A DNA stretch of 64,000 bases from an uncultured Bacilli bacterium (GCA_947626275.1 CANQRL010000001.1:124001-188000), one strand, 5' to 3'; shown: positions 8,133-17,920, numbered from the stretch's first letter. The notes: a model not told the origin generated them from the sequence alone. Numbers and translations: made by a program.

Positions 8133-9086
8133 CTATTTCCTCTTTCCATGGATTTGCGGCTTTAACAACCAATAAGATTTCCAGTAGTAATAAAAGTGTG
8201 TATTTTTAAAATAAAAATTGTGGTGCCACTGAGAATCAAAAGAATTTAAAAGGGAAAAAGATTCATCCACAAATTCTTTTTTAATTGGTAATTCCTTCCA
8301 AGTAACCTTCGTATTAAAACGAGCAAAAATATGTTTTAAAAATATATAAGTTAAATACTCTTTGGGAATCGCATCGCCATAATATTCTATCAATAAGGAA
8401 GCAACATCAAAGAAAGCAAAATATTTTTTCGAAAATCCTTGCGTTAGAGAAGTCCCATCATCACGGGTAACATAGAAATATAAAGGTTCAAAAACTTTGG
8501 ATATCTTATTAGCCCATCGATAAGTTTTATAGACAAACAATAAATCTTCAAATACCTTATGGCTTGTAAACTCGATATGATTCTTGAAAAGGAAGTCTCT
8601 CTTATAAATATGAGCCCAACAGAAAACAGTCGATTTCACGATAATATCCGGATTTTCTACTACGCTTTCATCAAAGCCGTCTACTTTCTCCGTTCTCTTT
8701 TCTTTTAAAGTGTTTCCGGTAACCGTATAATAACCACAAGTAACAACATCGGAATGATTTTTTTTCGCTTGTTGATACATTTTTAAATACATATCTTGAT
8801 CTACATAATCATCACTATCAACAAAACCAATATATTCTCCTTTGGCCTTCCTTAATCCTACATTTCTAGCGTTTCCTACTCCACCATTTGGAATTTCAAT
8901 CGATTGAATGAGATTAGGATATTTTTTTTGATAAGATTTAATGATTTTTTTACTGTTATCCGTAGAACCATCATTCACAAGAATAATTTCTATTTCTTTT
9001 AAACTTTGAGAAACGAGAGAATCAAGACATTTCGCTAAATATTTCTCTACGTTATATACTGGTACAATTATTGAGACTTTTACCAT
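8133..9086 (-). CDS. GT2 glycosyltransferase
   Basis: This 317-residue soluble protein is a family 2 glycosyltransferase with a GT-A fold: VSIIVPVYNVEKYL at the N-terminus, NDGSTDNS, and DSDDYV as the acidic metal-binding motif. No membrane helices are apparent. The C-terminal third is rich in aromatic residues, as in capsule and teichoic acid side-chain transferases. A TATAAT at 9107-9112 lies just upstream but without a convincing -35 box. The preceding gene ends in a terminator, so this gene is probably transcribed alone. The sugar it transfers cannot be read from the sequence. Confidence 0.85.
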   Translation of the reverse strand: MVKVSIIVPVYNVEKYLAKCLDSLVSQSLKEIEIILVNDGSTDNSKKIIKSYQKKYPNLIQSIEIPNGGVGNARNVGLRKAKGEYIGFVDSDDYVDQDMYLKMYQQAKKNHSDVVTCGYYTVTGNTLKEKRTEKVDGFDESVVENPDIIVKSTVFCWAHIYKRDFLFKNHIEFTSHKVFEDLLFVYKTYRWANKISKVFEPLYFYVTRDDGTSLTQGFSKKYFAFFDVASLLIEYYGDAIPKEYLTYIFLKHIFARFNTKVTWKELPIKKEFVDESFSLLNSFDSQWHHNFYFKNTHFYYYWKSYWLLKPQIHGKRK

Positions 9087-9128
9087 TCAGCACCATCCTT
9101 TTTTCCATTATAACATTTTTATCGACAT

Positions 9129-9155
9129 GAAAAAAGAGGGAGATTTATTCCCTCT
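9129..9155 (-). terminator. intrinsic terminator of the GT2/TagF fusion gene
   Basis: A seven-base-pair stem (9135-9141 with 9149-9155) is followed by six T on the minus strand. It overlaps the last codons of the gene. Confidence 0.75.
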
Positions 9156-11808
9156 CTGCCAATTTCAAAATTTCTTCATAAATTCTTTTACAATTATTTT
9201 GATCGATATATTCGTAGAATTTTTCAATTCTCTTCTTATATTTTTCTTCCAAGATACAATCGTTTTCAATCGCCTTAATAATCGCATCTACCGTATCTTC
9301 TAAAGTAAGCGTTACTGGTCCCATACCATCCTTATCATAATCATAAAATCCCTTATCGTAAATTTGACCAGCATAGAAATCCTCTCGATCAAATTGACAA
9401 AAAATGACTGGCTTTTTTAAATAACAGAAGTCGAAGGCAACACTAGAATAGTCTGTTACTAACAATTTGTTTTCCTTAAACTCATGGCTATATTTTACAT
9501 TATCTACTAAAAAATCTACATACTCATTTTTTTCAAAATCAGAAATTTGAGCTTTCATATTATTATGTGGAATAAATTTAATACGATAGCCTGCTTTCTT
9601 CACTGCCTTAATTAAACGCTTATCATTAATTAGACTATTATAGAACTTAAAATATTCCGTCTGTTTAAACTTGCTATTATAGAAAATTTCTCCTGTTTGC
9701 CTATTCGTAACTCCTGCCAATTTCGTCCGCCAAGTTGGCATAATGAGGATTTGTTTTTTAAGATCACAATCCTGTTTCAGTAACTTATCATAACGAGCAA
9801 GTCCCGTTAGCTTTACCCACTCTTTTGGAAAGCCATAACAATAGTTACCAGAAGAAATAGAACGATATTCTTCTTTAGCGCAAGTAATAAACAAATCAAT
9901 GATAATGCTGTTAATATTTAACCATGGCGATAAATCATCTTTCGTAATTCCATGTTGTAAAAAGACGTACTTAAAACGATATAGATCGGATAAATAGTAC
10001 TTTCCCTTTCCAAACAAATTAATGACAATTTGATCGGCATGAGCAGATACAATTCTATCCGCATTCAAATGTAACAATTTATGTCTAAAAGAATTATAGC
10101 CAATTACGTTCTTATACTTTGCTTTTAATTCCTGATAACTTTTCGTATTCTTCGAAATAGCGAAGTAAAATTTTCGCTTCTTATCGTGAATCGTATTCAA
10201 ATATTCGAAAAAGGCTTGTCCATTATCTTCTGCCGCCGCTACTCGGTCAGATAAAATCCATATTTCTTTTCGTTTGAAGGCACCAAGAACTAAAGCTAAA
10301 AAGCGATAAATAAAACTCTTGAATTTCTTTTCTTTTAAAATGCCAACCAAACAAGACGTTTCTAATTTGATAGAATTTTTAAACCCTTTTTTATAGATGG
10401 AAAAATGATTATCAAAAGCACGAACATAGTAATCTTTGGCACGTAAATAAAGTTTATCAAACTCATTATTAAAATGGCAATGATAACTAAAAGTTAAATT
10501 CAAACCAATCCGTTTTTTTCCTTTTACCCCATACAGTGACAAACATTTTGAATCGGATAAATCGATAGAAAAATGAAATCCTTTGGTTGGAAAATTTAAT
10601 TCTTTTTGTATGGCTAGGAAATTTTTAGCTGTCGTTGCTAAATCATAATGCTCGCAGGAAAACGTCTTCCCCTTCTCATCTTCCATCACAACATCTTCTA
10701 AAACATGAGGAATAAGCGGTAACTTTCCATAAATTTGCATAACATTTTTTTCGATAAAAACAGTATCAATGGTAACTGGCAAATTAGAAAAATCGCAAAT
10801 GGTAGAATCCTCGATAGAAACGGTATGATCTTTTAATTGATATACCTTATTATCCTGATGCTTAAAGTTTAAAAAGTAGAGTCTCTCATGCATTTTCATC
10901 ATTGAGAAAGAAGCAATTACCTCATCATCTAAAAACTTCATGGTATTTAAAAGTAACTTATAATATTGATTCGCTTCTTTCTTTGATAAATAATTTTTAG
11001 GGTCCGTACTTAACCGCCAATGTAAGTCATAAATCAATATATATTGCACGTATTTTAAAACTTTCCCATATTTTTTTATCGATAGATCAATTATTTCTTG
11101 CCAGAAATACTTAGGAATATCCAAATACCAGGTTGTATCTGTCAAAAGAGATTGCATAGTAGAAGATTGATTCTTTCGTTTTCGATAGTTGTAATTACAA
11201 TCAGAAATCATGATATTAATGGGATTCTCTAAAGCAATTTCCGTAACTAATTTGGAATCTTCCGCTACTTTTAATGTTTGCGAAAAAGAATGATTTTCTA
11301 AAACGGTTCTTCGAAATAATATAGAACAGCTACTCATTTTAATAAGGGAATAATCTTCACGAATATCATAACGTCTCGTTTTCGTAAACATGGGATGCAA
11401 TGTATGGAAAGCTGTAGACCCTTCAAAATACTTCATTGGGTAGATTGCAAATCCTGTTTCTGGATACTTTTCTAAAAGAGAAACACCCTTTTTAAAAGCT
11501 TCTTTATCCCATTTATCATCACTATCTAAAAAGTTTACATACTTACCAGTCGCATACCGTAAGCCGTGATTTCGAGCAGCAGAAACCCCCGCATTCTCTT
11601 GTTTAATATAAACCACATTATCTGGATATTTCTCCTTATATTCTAAGCAGATTTTCTCACTATTATCCGGAGATCCATCATTCACTAAAATTAATTGAAT
11701 TTTATCGAATCCGAGGGTTTGATGGATAACACTTTCAATTGTCTCTCTTAAGTAATTTTCTACCTTGTATACGGGAATAATAACCGACACCGTAAAAGAC
11801 TTATTCAT
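9145..11808 (-). CDS. bifunctional GT2 glycosyltransferase / glycerophosphotransferase fusion
   Basis: This 887-residue protein joins two enzymes. Residues 1 to about 220 are a GT2 domain (VIIPVYKVENYL, NDGSPDNS, DSDDKW). Residues from about 530 are a CDP-glycerol glycerophosphotransferase domain with FLQHGITKDD, KFIPHNN and TDYSSVAFDFCYLKKP. The middle section (about 330-500) is a beta-rich stretch I do not recognise, perhaps the TPR-poor linker seen in large Tag/Tar polymerases. Such fusions build repeating units in which sugar and glycerol phosphate alternate, which suggests a glycosylated polyglycerol-phosphate polymer here. The gene has its own promoter at 11841-11869 and its own terminator. 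Confidence 0.85.
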   Translation of the reverse strand: MNKSFTVSVIIPVYKVENYLRETIESVIHQTLGFDKIQLILVNDGSPDNSEKICLEYKEKYPDNVVYIKQENAGVSAARNHGLRYATGKYVNFLDSDDKWDKEAFKKGVSLLEKYPETGFAIYPMKYFEGSTAFHTLHPMFTKTRRYDIREDYSLIKMSSCSILFRRTVLENHSFSQTLKVAEDSKLVTEIALENPINIMISDCNYNYRKRKNQSSTMQSLLTDTTWYLDIPKYFWQEIIDLSIKKYGKVLKYVQYILIYDLHWRLSTDPKNYLSKKEANQYYKLLLNTMKFLDDEVIASFSMMKMHERLYFLNFKHQDNKVYQLKDHTVSIEDSTICDFSNLPVTIDTVFIEKNVMQIYGKLPLIPHVLEDVVMEDEKGKTFSCEHYDLATTAKNFLAIQKELNFPTKGFHFSIDLSDSKCLSLYGVKGKKRIGLNLTFSYHCHFNNEFDKLYLRAKDYYVRAFDNHFSIYKKGFKNSIKLETSCLVGILKEKKFKSFIYRFLALVLGAFKRKEIWILSDRVAAAEDNGQAFFEYLNTIHDKKRKFYFAISKNTKSYQELKAKYKNVIGYNSFRHKLLHLNADRIVSAHADQIVINLFGKGKYYLSDLYRFKYVFLQHGITKDDLSPWLNINSIIIDLFITCAKEEYRSISSGNYCYGFPKEWVKLTGLARYDKLLKQDCDLKKQILIMPTWRTKLAGVTNRQTGEIFYNSKFKQTEYFKFYNSLINDKRLIKAVKKAGYRIKFIPHNNMKAQISDFEKNEYVDFLVDNVKYSHEFKENKLLVTDYSSVAFDFCYLKKPVIFCQFDREDFYAGQIYDKGFYDYDKDGMGPVTLTLEDTVDAIIKAIENDCILEEKYKKRIEKFYEYIDQNNCKRIYEEILKLAERE

Positions 11809-11840
11809 AAATCACCTCAATCTTAAATTAATATTATTTT

Positions 11841-11869
11841 ATTATATCAAATAACGAAAGGATAAGCAA
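11841..11869 (-). promoter_or_regulatory. SigA-type promoter of the GT2/TagF fusion gene
   Basis: TTGCTT at 11864-11869 and TATAAT at 11841-11846 are 17 bases apart. The -10 is also of the extended type (TGATATAAT). Confidence 0.75.
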
Positions 11870-11874
11870 ACAAG

Positions 11875-13281
11875 TTAAAATCTAAAATAGATAAATGGAT
11901 TATAACTATTATTAATAAGATAAAGTATGCAAAGGACAAATAGGACTAATAGTCCTATATTGGAAAGAATTTTCTTTCCAAATTCACTAGACATTTTATG
12001 GTCCATCCATTTCACAATTGGAAAACTACATAGAAAAGCAATTGGTATATAAAAGACATAATTTAATAAATAATAATTATGCGCAATATCCATCCATAAA
12101 TCGCCTTTCTTGAGTGAAAATAGATTAGAAAATAAAGTGAATAAATTTTGAACATTCTCTACCCTAAAAATTAACCATCCTAAATTGATAAATAGGAAAG
12201 CATAACACCAACGTATGATTCCAGGAAGACGATCTAAGAACTTCTTTAAGAATAGTTTTTCAATTAATAATAGGACGAAGAAATACAATCCCCATATAAT
12301 GAAATTCCAACTAGCTCCATGCCATAGACCAGTAAGGAACCAAACGACAAATAGATTAAAAAGCCAACGTAATTTAGAGCAACGATTACCTCCAAGAGGA
12401 ATATATACATAGTCACGAAACCAAGTCGATAAAGAGATATGCCATCTCCGCCAAAAGTCTGTGATACTCTCAGAGATATAAGGATAATTAAAGTTCTCTA
12501 AGAAATCAAATCCAAACATCTTTCCAAGTCCAATCGCCATATCACTATAACCAGAAAAATCAAAATAGATTTGGAAAGTATAGGATAAAATAGCGCTTAA
12601 AAGAATCAAAAAGCCATATTCTGTAACATGCGCACTATTAAAAATCGTATCGGCAATAAGAGCCATGTTATTCGCAATAATTACCTTCTTCCCTAGTCCA
12701 ATTACAAATCGTTTCAACCCACTTGTAAACTTTTCTAAGGAATGATCTCGCTTTTTTAATTGCTCTTCAATCGTACTATAACGGACAATTGGTCCAGCAA
12801 TTAATTGTGGGAACAAGGAAATATAGGTTCCTAGAGTAATGATATTTTTCTGTACCCCTACTTCTCCCCTATATACGTCGATAACATAAGATAGAATTTG
12901 AAAAGTATAAAAACTAATTCCTATCGGTAACGCTAATTCCAAAGAAGCAAGACGAAGATGGAAAAGAGAGTTTACAATATCAATTAAAAAGTTCGCATAT
13001 TTAAAGACAAATAACATGAAAATGTTAAATACTATCGCTAAGATAAGGAGTCCTTTTTTCTTCATTCTTTGGTTTTTAAATTTATCAATGAAAAGAGCAA
13101 TGATATAATTGACGATAATGGATACCATCATCAAAACGATGTATTTTGGCTCACCCCAAGCATAAAAGAGAAAAGAAGCAATGCACAGAATAACATTCTT
13201 ATATTTTTCTTTTGCGATATAGTAAAGTATTAATAAAATCGGTAGGAAGAAAAAGAGAAAAGTCAAGCTACTAAACAACAT
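11875..13281 (-). CDS. MBOAT-family O-acyltransferase (AlgI/DltB/PatA-like)
   Basis: This 468-residue protein has about ten membrane helices and the MBOAT signatures: FWRRWHISLSTWFRDYVYIP and TGLWHGASWNF, the latter with the invariant His of the acyltransferase site. MBOAT proteins pass acyl groups across the membrane onto surface polymers or peptidoglycan. The start, with GAGGTAG seven bases upstream, lies three bases past the stop of the DHHW gene, and an SGNH hydrolase gene precedes that, so the three genes form the membrane, accessory and hydrolase set usual for AlgI/AlgJ-like O-acetylation. The acceptor is probably the polymer made by this locus (inference). It could equally be a DltB homologue, but no dltA or dltC is visible. 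Confidence 0.88.
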   Translation of the reverse strand: MLFSSLTFLFFFLPILLILYYIAKEKYKNVILCIASFLFYAWGEPKYIVLMMVSIIVNYIIALFIDKFKNQRMKKKGLLILAIVFNIFMLFVFKYANFLIDIVNSLFHLRLASLELALPIGISFYTFQILSYVIDVYRGEVGVQKNIITLGTYISLFPQLIAGPIVRYSTIEEQLKKRDHSLEKFTSGLKRFVIGLGKKVIIANNMALIADTIFNSAHVTEYGFLILLSAILSYTFQIYFDFSGYSDMAIGLGKMFGFDFLENFNYPYISESITDFWRRWHISLSTWFRDYVYIPLGGNRCSKLRWLFNLFVVWFLTGLWHGASWNFIIWGLYFFVLLLIEKLFLKKFLDRLPGIIRWCYAFLFINLGWLIFRVENVQNLFTLFSNLFSLKKGDLWMDIAHNYYLLNYVFYIPIAFLCSFPIVKWMDHKMSSEFGKKILSNIGLLVLFVLCILYLINNSYNPFIYFRF

Positions 13282-13283
13282 AA

Positions 13284-14471
13284 TTATTCTACCTCCGCTC
13301 TATTAAAATCTTCATATGCTACTACTTCGGTAGAAGCGAGTACTAAAATTTTTGTGATGTGATGAGCTTTCACATATTCTTCAAAATTAATTTTGTTGTA
13401 AAACCGCATATCTACCACAAAAGTTTGATTAAAATGCGAAGCAATTAAACGGTTAATTGGATTCGAATAAGAAGATGCCAAAATCATCAAATTTTCTTTT
13501 TCATCTTGATTGAAGTCATACATAATTTCAGATACATCATTACCGTATACCTTGGAATAGTAATTAAAGTATGGAACATTGTTACTCTTTATTTCATAAT
13601 TCCCATAATTTTGAAGTTTTCCCTCTACATACACAACATGTTCTGGAAGAGAAAATGTATAGTATTGAAATGGTTCTGAAATGTCCCATTGTTTCGTTTC
13701 TTTGGCATTTGATCCTACAAAAGGTTGTCCTTTTACCGTCACAATACCAGTAGGAACTAAAGGAGTATCTGATGGTTTTAGCATTTTCATAATTTCTAAA
13801 TAACCTAAATAAGAACCATATAAATTCCAATGATGGTCTCCTTTATAAAAGTACTTTTTAACCTCCTCAAAAGTATTATGATCAAATTTGGCAATGTGAT
13901 AATTTCCCTTTAAATTTTTGGAAAGAATATCATAAACATCAATCGCTAATTTTCCTTCTTCAAAATTATAAGCATTTGAACGCTCCAATACATAATAGTA
14001 AGTGTCCGCTAACGCATTCAACTCATTATAATAAGAAAGATGGTTTGCAATATTATCCTTGTAAAGTTCCGCATCTATAGGCAATTGAAGAATGGTATCC
14101 GCACAATTAAAGATAGCGTGGTCTTCGTTGATAGCCACATAGCGATTTTGACATATCTTTTCTGGAATACTTCGATAGTCCATAAAATTTAAGACGTTTC
14201 CCATAACGGATTTAATTTTTCTACTGTATGGGAATTGATCCGCATAAGCAGATTCTAGATTATCTTGAAATTGTCCATTGAAAAAAGTGGATATGGTAGG
14301 AAGAGAAAATTTCTTTAGTCCTCTATTTTCAAGACTACTCTTGTCCTTTGGCTCTAAAAAAATCGTAAGAAAACCTATTCCCATAATGAAAAAAATGGAA
14401 AAAAGGAAAAAAGCATCCATCATTTTTAAAGAATCTTTTTTCAACCTTTTATAAAAATCTACTATTCTCAT
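13284..14471 (-). CDS. DHHW-family protein, AlgJ/DltD-like O-acylation partner
   Basis: This 395-residue protein has one N-terminal membrane helix (about 19-38) and a large outer domain. The GDHHW motif at residues 211-215 names the family, and the later LASSYSNP supplies the usual serine. These proteins belong to the SGNH superfamily and work beside MBOAT acyltransferases, as AlgJ does with AlgI. The next gene on the transcript is the MBOAT gene, almost without a gap. The best ribosome site, AAGGAG, lies 12 bases before the ATG, a little far, so expression may be modest. Confidence 0.83.
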   Translation of the reverse strand: MRIVDFYKRLKKDSLKMMDAFFLFSIFFIMGIGFLTIFLEPKDKSSLENRGLKKFSLPTISTFFNGQFQDNLESAYADQFPYSRKIKSVMGNVLNFMDYRSIPEKICQNRYVAINEDHAIFNCADTILQLPIDAELYKDNIANHLSYYNELNALADTYYYVLERSNAYNFEEGKLAIDVYDILSKNLKGNYHIAKFDHNTFEEVKKYFYKGDHHWNLYGSYLGYLEIMKMLKPSDTPLVPTGIVTVKGQPFVGSNAKETKQWDISEPFQYYTFSLPEHVVYVEGKLQNYGNYEIKSNNVPYFNYYSKVYGNDVSEIMYDFNQDEKENLMILASSYSNPINRLIASHFNQTFVVDMRFYNKINFEEYVKAHHITKILVLASTEVVAYEDFNRAEVE

Positions 14472-14532
14472 TTCTTATTACAGCTCCTTTTCTTTGAATA
14501 TCTTTTCATGTTAAATTAAGAAAGCTTTTTAA

Positions 14533-15276
14533 TCAGAATTCTCTTTCAGCTTCTATATCTCTTTTACATTTTTCTATCTTCTCTATAATGTCTTTGTAAG
14601 TTTCCTCACTATAGTGAAGTCCATCAGTAGTTTCATATCCCTCATCGATTAGCTGATGGAAGGTATCACAGTAAAAGGTATCCTTTTCAGTTACTTTGCT
14701 TGCCACTTTTGCATTAAATTCTTCCACTTTTTGATTGGTACTCATTTTCAAGTCTTTATATTTTCCAGACTTTAAGACATCCTCATCTAGCGGGTTAACA
14801 GATACAAAAAAGAAATTGTGAGTAGGCCATTTTTCTTTTAGTTTTATATAATAATCCGCATAAGTATCCGCATCGCATATCGTTTTACTATCTACTTCTT
14901 TTTGACGATTCTCCCATTCCCATCTATCCAAATCATTAATGCCTAAATTTAAGAAGATGGTAAAGTGATCATCAGGATATTGCTTTAAAATAGCTTCTGC
15001 CTCAGGAACAGCTTCTTCCCAAAGATAATTACAGGTTGTTCCATTTTTCGCAACAAAAAATACATTATCTAAAGAAACTACTTTACTAGCTCCAACCATT
15101 CTAGAATCACCAATGATTAAAATTTTATTAGATGAATAGTATTCGGGCATCTCATTGGGCACCTGATCCAAATGACTACTATCAGGAAAAAAGATAGATT
15201 CTTTATTATTATGGATAAACACAAATAAAATAGTAATCAATAATAAAAAAGAAAGGGAAAGAATGATTCTCCTCAT
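14533..15276 (-). CDS. membrane-anchored SGNH/GDSL hydrolase
   Basis: This protein of about 247 residues has an N-terminal hydrophobic anchor and then the SGNH blocks: IIGDSR with the nucleophilic serine, LGINDLD with the Asn of block III, and DGLHYS with the Asp and His of block V. Such enzymes transfer or remove O-acetyl groups. I place the start at the ATG at 15276, nine bases after AAGGAG; an ATG nine bases earlier directly abuts that site. It lies between gtrA and the DHHW/MBOAT genes on the same strand, which suggests a role in the same O-acetylation step. Confidence 0.8.
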   Translation of the reverse strand: MRRIILSLSFLLLITILFVFIHNNKESIFFPDSSHLDQVPNEMPEYYSSNKILIIGDSRMVGASKVVSLDNVFFVAKNGTTCNYLWEEAVPEAEAILKQYPDDHFTIFLNLGINDLDRWEWENRQKEVDSKTICDADTYADYYIKLKEKWPTHNFFFVSVNPLDEDVLKSGKYKDLKMSTNQKVEEFNAKVASKVTEKDTFYCDTFHQLIDEGYETTDGLHYSEETYKDIIEKIEKCKRDIEAEREF

Positions 15277-15328
15277 GATTTTCATCTCCTTGTTTCATAA
15301 TAACAAAAACTTATTACCACAATCTTTT

Positions 15329-15784
15329 TTATTTTTTCTTATTCGCAAAGACTAAAAATTTACTTAAAACATAATTTCCTATCATGATTAAAACTTGGCT
15401 TACAATCGTCCAAATAACCACATAGAAATCCGAATTCAATTTTAAGAAAGTGATGAAAAACCAAAGAAACACGGATTCCATCACAAGGGTTGCGATTCTG
15501 GAAGATACAAACATCGAAAGTTCTTTTAAAATGTTTTTATTCTTGCTTTGAAAGACAAAGGTACGATTAGCAACATAGGCAAAAGCAACAGCTAGAATCC
15601 AAGAAAGAACAACAGATATTTGTAACTGTAATGGATTTTTGGCATCTAAAATCGTAAATAATAAAGCGTATTTACTAACTAAAGATACTACGGTTGTCAT
15701 CACACCAATCACTAAATAACGAATGATTTCCCCATATTTATGAAATAATTCTTTTCCTATTTCTAGTAAACTTTTATTCTTCAT
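15329..15784 (-). CDS. GtrA-family membrane protein
   Basis: This 151-residue protein has four membrane helices and the GtrA pattern: GEIIRYLVIGVMTT at the start, AYVANRTFVF in the middle, and YVLSKFLVF at the end. GtrA proteins are thought to help flip or present undecaprenyl-phosphate sugars. The gene overlaps the preceding GtrB-type gene by 11 bases, the usual pairing for this two-protein step. The start has GAGGAG about 10 bases upstream. Confidence 0.85.
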   Translation of the reverse strand: MKNKSLLEIGKELFHKYGEIIRYLVIGVMTTVVSLVSKYALLFTILDAKNPLQLQISVVLSWILAVAFAYVANRTFVFQSKNKNILKELSMFVSSRIATLVMESVFLWFFITFLKLNSDFYVVIWTIVSQVLIMIGNYVLSKFLVFANKKK

Positions 15785-16751
15785 CTTGCAAATTCTCCTC
15801 TTTATTACTTAAAATTTCTTTGGCAATATAAATTGGTCTATCTTTGACTTCCACGTAAATTCTAGCGATATACTCCCCAATGATTCCAAGCGCAAATAAA
15901 ATGATTCCGCCGATTAATAAAAGACAAGCAATTAAAGTGGCATATCCTGGAATATCAATGGAAAAGAATAACTTTTGAATGACCACAACAAAAAGATAGA
16001 TAAAAGATAACAACGAAAATAAAGTACCAGTAAAAGTCACAAAACGAATTGGCGCGATAGAAAAAGAAAAGATACCAGAAAAGGCATATTGGAATAACCC
16101 TTTCATATTAAAACTACTTTTTCCATAAACCCGTGCTTCTGGAACATAAGGTAAATAATAAGTTTGAAAGCCAATCCAGCTAAATATTCCCTTTGAAAAA
16201 CGATTTTTCTCTCCTAATGATAAAATAGAATCGACTACATATTTTCGAAATGTTCGAAAATCAGATGCCCCGTCGACAAAATTAATTTTTGATAATTTTG
16301 ATATCGTTTTATAAAATGATTTTTTTAAGAAGGATACGATTCTACCTTCTTTTCTCTTTTCTTGGTAGTAACATACACAGTCGTAATTTTCATCCTTTTC
16401 TAGAATGTCTACCATCTTTAAAATTAACTCGGGTTGTTGCTGCAAATCAGCATCAATAATAGTGACATAATCCCCACTTACATTTTTTAATCCTGCATAC
16501 ATCGCTGCTTCTTTACCAAAATTACGAGAAAAATTAATAGCCTTGATTAGAAATCTATCTTGCTTTAAAGAAACTAGTTTCTTCAATTCTTTCATGGTTC
16601 CATCTTTAGAACCATCATTTACAAATACAAGTTCTACATTCATATTAAAATTTTGAAAGGCTTTTTGACAGGCTTCGTAGAATAACGTTACATTTCCTTC
16701 CTCATTGTAGCAAGGAATGACCAATGATAATGTCTTTTTACTTTTCTTCAT
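15774..16751 (-). CDS. GtrB-type polyprenyl-phosphate glycosyltransferase (GT2)
   Basis: This protein of about 325 residues has a GT2 domain (LVIPCYNEEGNV, NDGSKDG, DADLQQQP) and two C-terminal helices ending in VKDRPIYIAKE. It would load a sugar onto undecaprenyl phosphate, which the GtrA protein next door would help move across the membrane. The ATG at 16751 is preferred to an upstream TTG because a GTGGTG stretch lies just before it. It is related to, but clearly different from, the GtrB-type enzyme at 447-1406, so the locus probably handles two different lipid-linked sugars. Confidence 0.87.
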   Translation of the reverse strand: MKKSKKTLSLVIPCYNEEGNVTLFYEACQKAFQNFNMNVELVFVNDGSKDGTMKELKKLVSLKQDRFLIKAINFSRNFGKEAAMYAGLKNVSGDYVTIIDADLQQQPELILKMVDILEKDENYDCVCYYQEKRKEGRIVSFLKKSFYKTISKLSKINFVDGASDFRTFRKYVVDSILSLGEKNRFSKGIFSWIGFQTYYLPYVPEARVYGKSSFNMKGLFQYAFSGIFSFSIAPIRFVTFTGTLFSLLSFIYLFVVVIQKLFFSIDIPGYATLIACLLLIGGIILFALGIIGEYIARIYVEVKDRPIYIAKEILSNKEENLQDEE

Positions 16752-16786
16752 TTGTTCACCACTTCCCATAAACAAGAAAAAAATCT

Positions 16787-17905
16787 TTAAGATTTTTTCT
16801 TTTTACTTTCTTTTTTCTTACTTGTTTTTGATTCTTCCTTTTTCTTTGGAGTTTCTACTACTACTTCTTCTACCACTTTATTATGATCAAAAATAACATC
16901 CGTTTTACAGGCAAAGACGAAAATACAGAAGAGTAAAATACCATATAAAATATATCCTAATTTAGCATCCACTAACACATAAATGATAGACGCACTCGCA
17001 AAAAGAGCGGTTGCGATATAAATAATAATGACAGTAGTGCGTTGACTAAGATGTCTTTTTAATAATTGATGATGAATATGCATTTTATCGGGTTTTGAAA
17101 TGCTTTCCCCCTTCAACTTTCTTCTGACAATTGCAAATAAGGTATCAGAGATAGGTATCGTTAAAAGCAAAAGAGGTACGATAATAGAAGTCATCATAAT
17201 ATTTTTAAATCCTAAAAGAGTAATCACAGAGATAATAAATCCCAAAAACATCGATCCCGAATCTCCCATAAAAATAGAAGCGGGATAAAAATTATGAAAC
17301 AAGAACCCAAGACAAGATCCAAACATGATAAATGCTAGGAGAAAAGCTAGTCCATATTGTCCCTTACAAGCAGCAATAATGCCAATGGTGAGGAAAAAGA
17401 TAGAAGCAATCCCACCGGCTAGTCCATCTAATCCATCGATTAAATTGATACAATTCACACATCCTAAAATGAAAAAAATGGTAATAGGATAAGCCAAAAT
17501 GCCAAAATTGATATAAATTCCAAAGGCATCAATTTTTTGAAGTAATAGCCCTCCATAGAAGACAACAATCAAAGTGGATACCAATTGTCCTAAAAACTTA
17601 TGAGATGCTTTTAATGGTTTGATGTCATCTATCACCCCTGTTAAAACGATGACAAAACTAGCAATTAAAATGGAGTTCATCAAAGCATCTTCTTTACCAA
17701 ATAACATGTAACCCAATAAAAAGCCAAAATAAATTCCTAATCCCCCTAATCTAGGAATAGGGACTTTATGTACCTTTCTTTCATTTGGTTCATCGATAGC
17801 GCCGATATGAGCCGCTAATTTCTTTATAAAAGGAATCGCCACGGTAACAAATAGACATGGGATTACAATCAATTTTAAAATGTATAAAATGAGTTCTTGA
17901 TTCAT
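16787..17905 (-). CDS. tagO: TagO/WecA-type undecaprenyl-phosphate sugar-phosphate transferase
   Basis: This 372-residue polytopic protein belongs to the MraY/WecA/TagO family: NERKVHKVPIPRLGG near the start, GVIDDIKPLKASHKF, NLIDGLDGLAGG and GDSGSMFLGF with the catalytic-type aspartates, and IHHQLLKRHLS near the sugar-binding loop. TagO starts teichoic acid synthesis by moving GlcNAc-1-phosphate onto undecaprenyl phosphate. The C-terminus adds a strongly Lys-rich tail of about 25 residues. It appears to be the first gene of the transcript that runs to the MBOAT gene, with an extended -10 promoter upstream. The family call is firm; the exact substrate is inferred from the tag genes nearby. 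Confidence 0.85.
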   Translation of the reverse strand: MNQELILYILKLIVIPCLFVTVAIPFIKKLAAHIGAIDEPNERKVHKVPIPRLGGLGIYFGFLLGYMLFGKEDALMNSILIASFVIVLTGVIDDIKPLKASHKFLGQLVSTLIVVFYGGLLLQKIDAFGIYINFGILAYPITIFFILGCVNCINLIDGLDGLAGGIASIFFLTIGIIAACKGQYGLAFLLAFIMFGSCLGFLFHNFYPASIFMGDSGSMFLGFIISVITLLGFKNIMMTSIIVPLLLLTIPISDTLFAIVRRKLKGESISKPDKMHIHHQLLKRHLSQRTTVIIIYIATALFASASIIYVLVDAKLGYILYGILLFCIFVFACKTDVIFDHNKVVEEVVVETPKKKEESKTSKKKESKKKKS

Positions 17906-17920
17906 AAAACCACCGATTTC

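Noticed and set aside
13594-13830. A 78-codon minus-strand open frame
   Set aside because: It lies wholly inside the DHHW gene in another frame, has no ribosome site, and the DHHW protein is clearly the real product.
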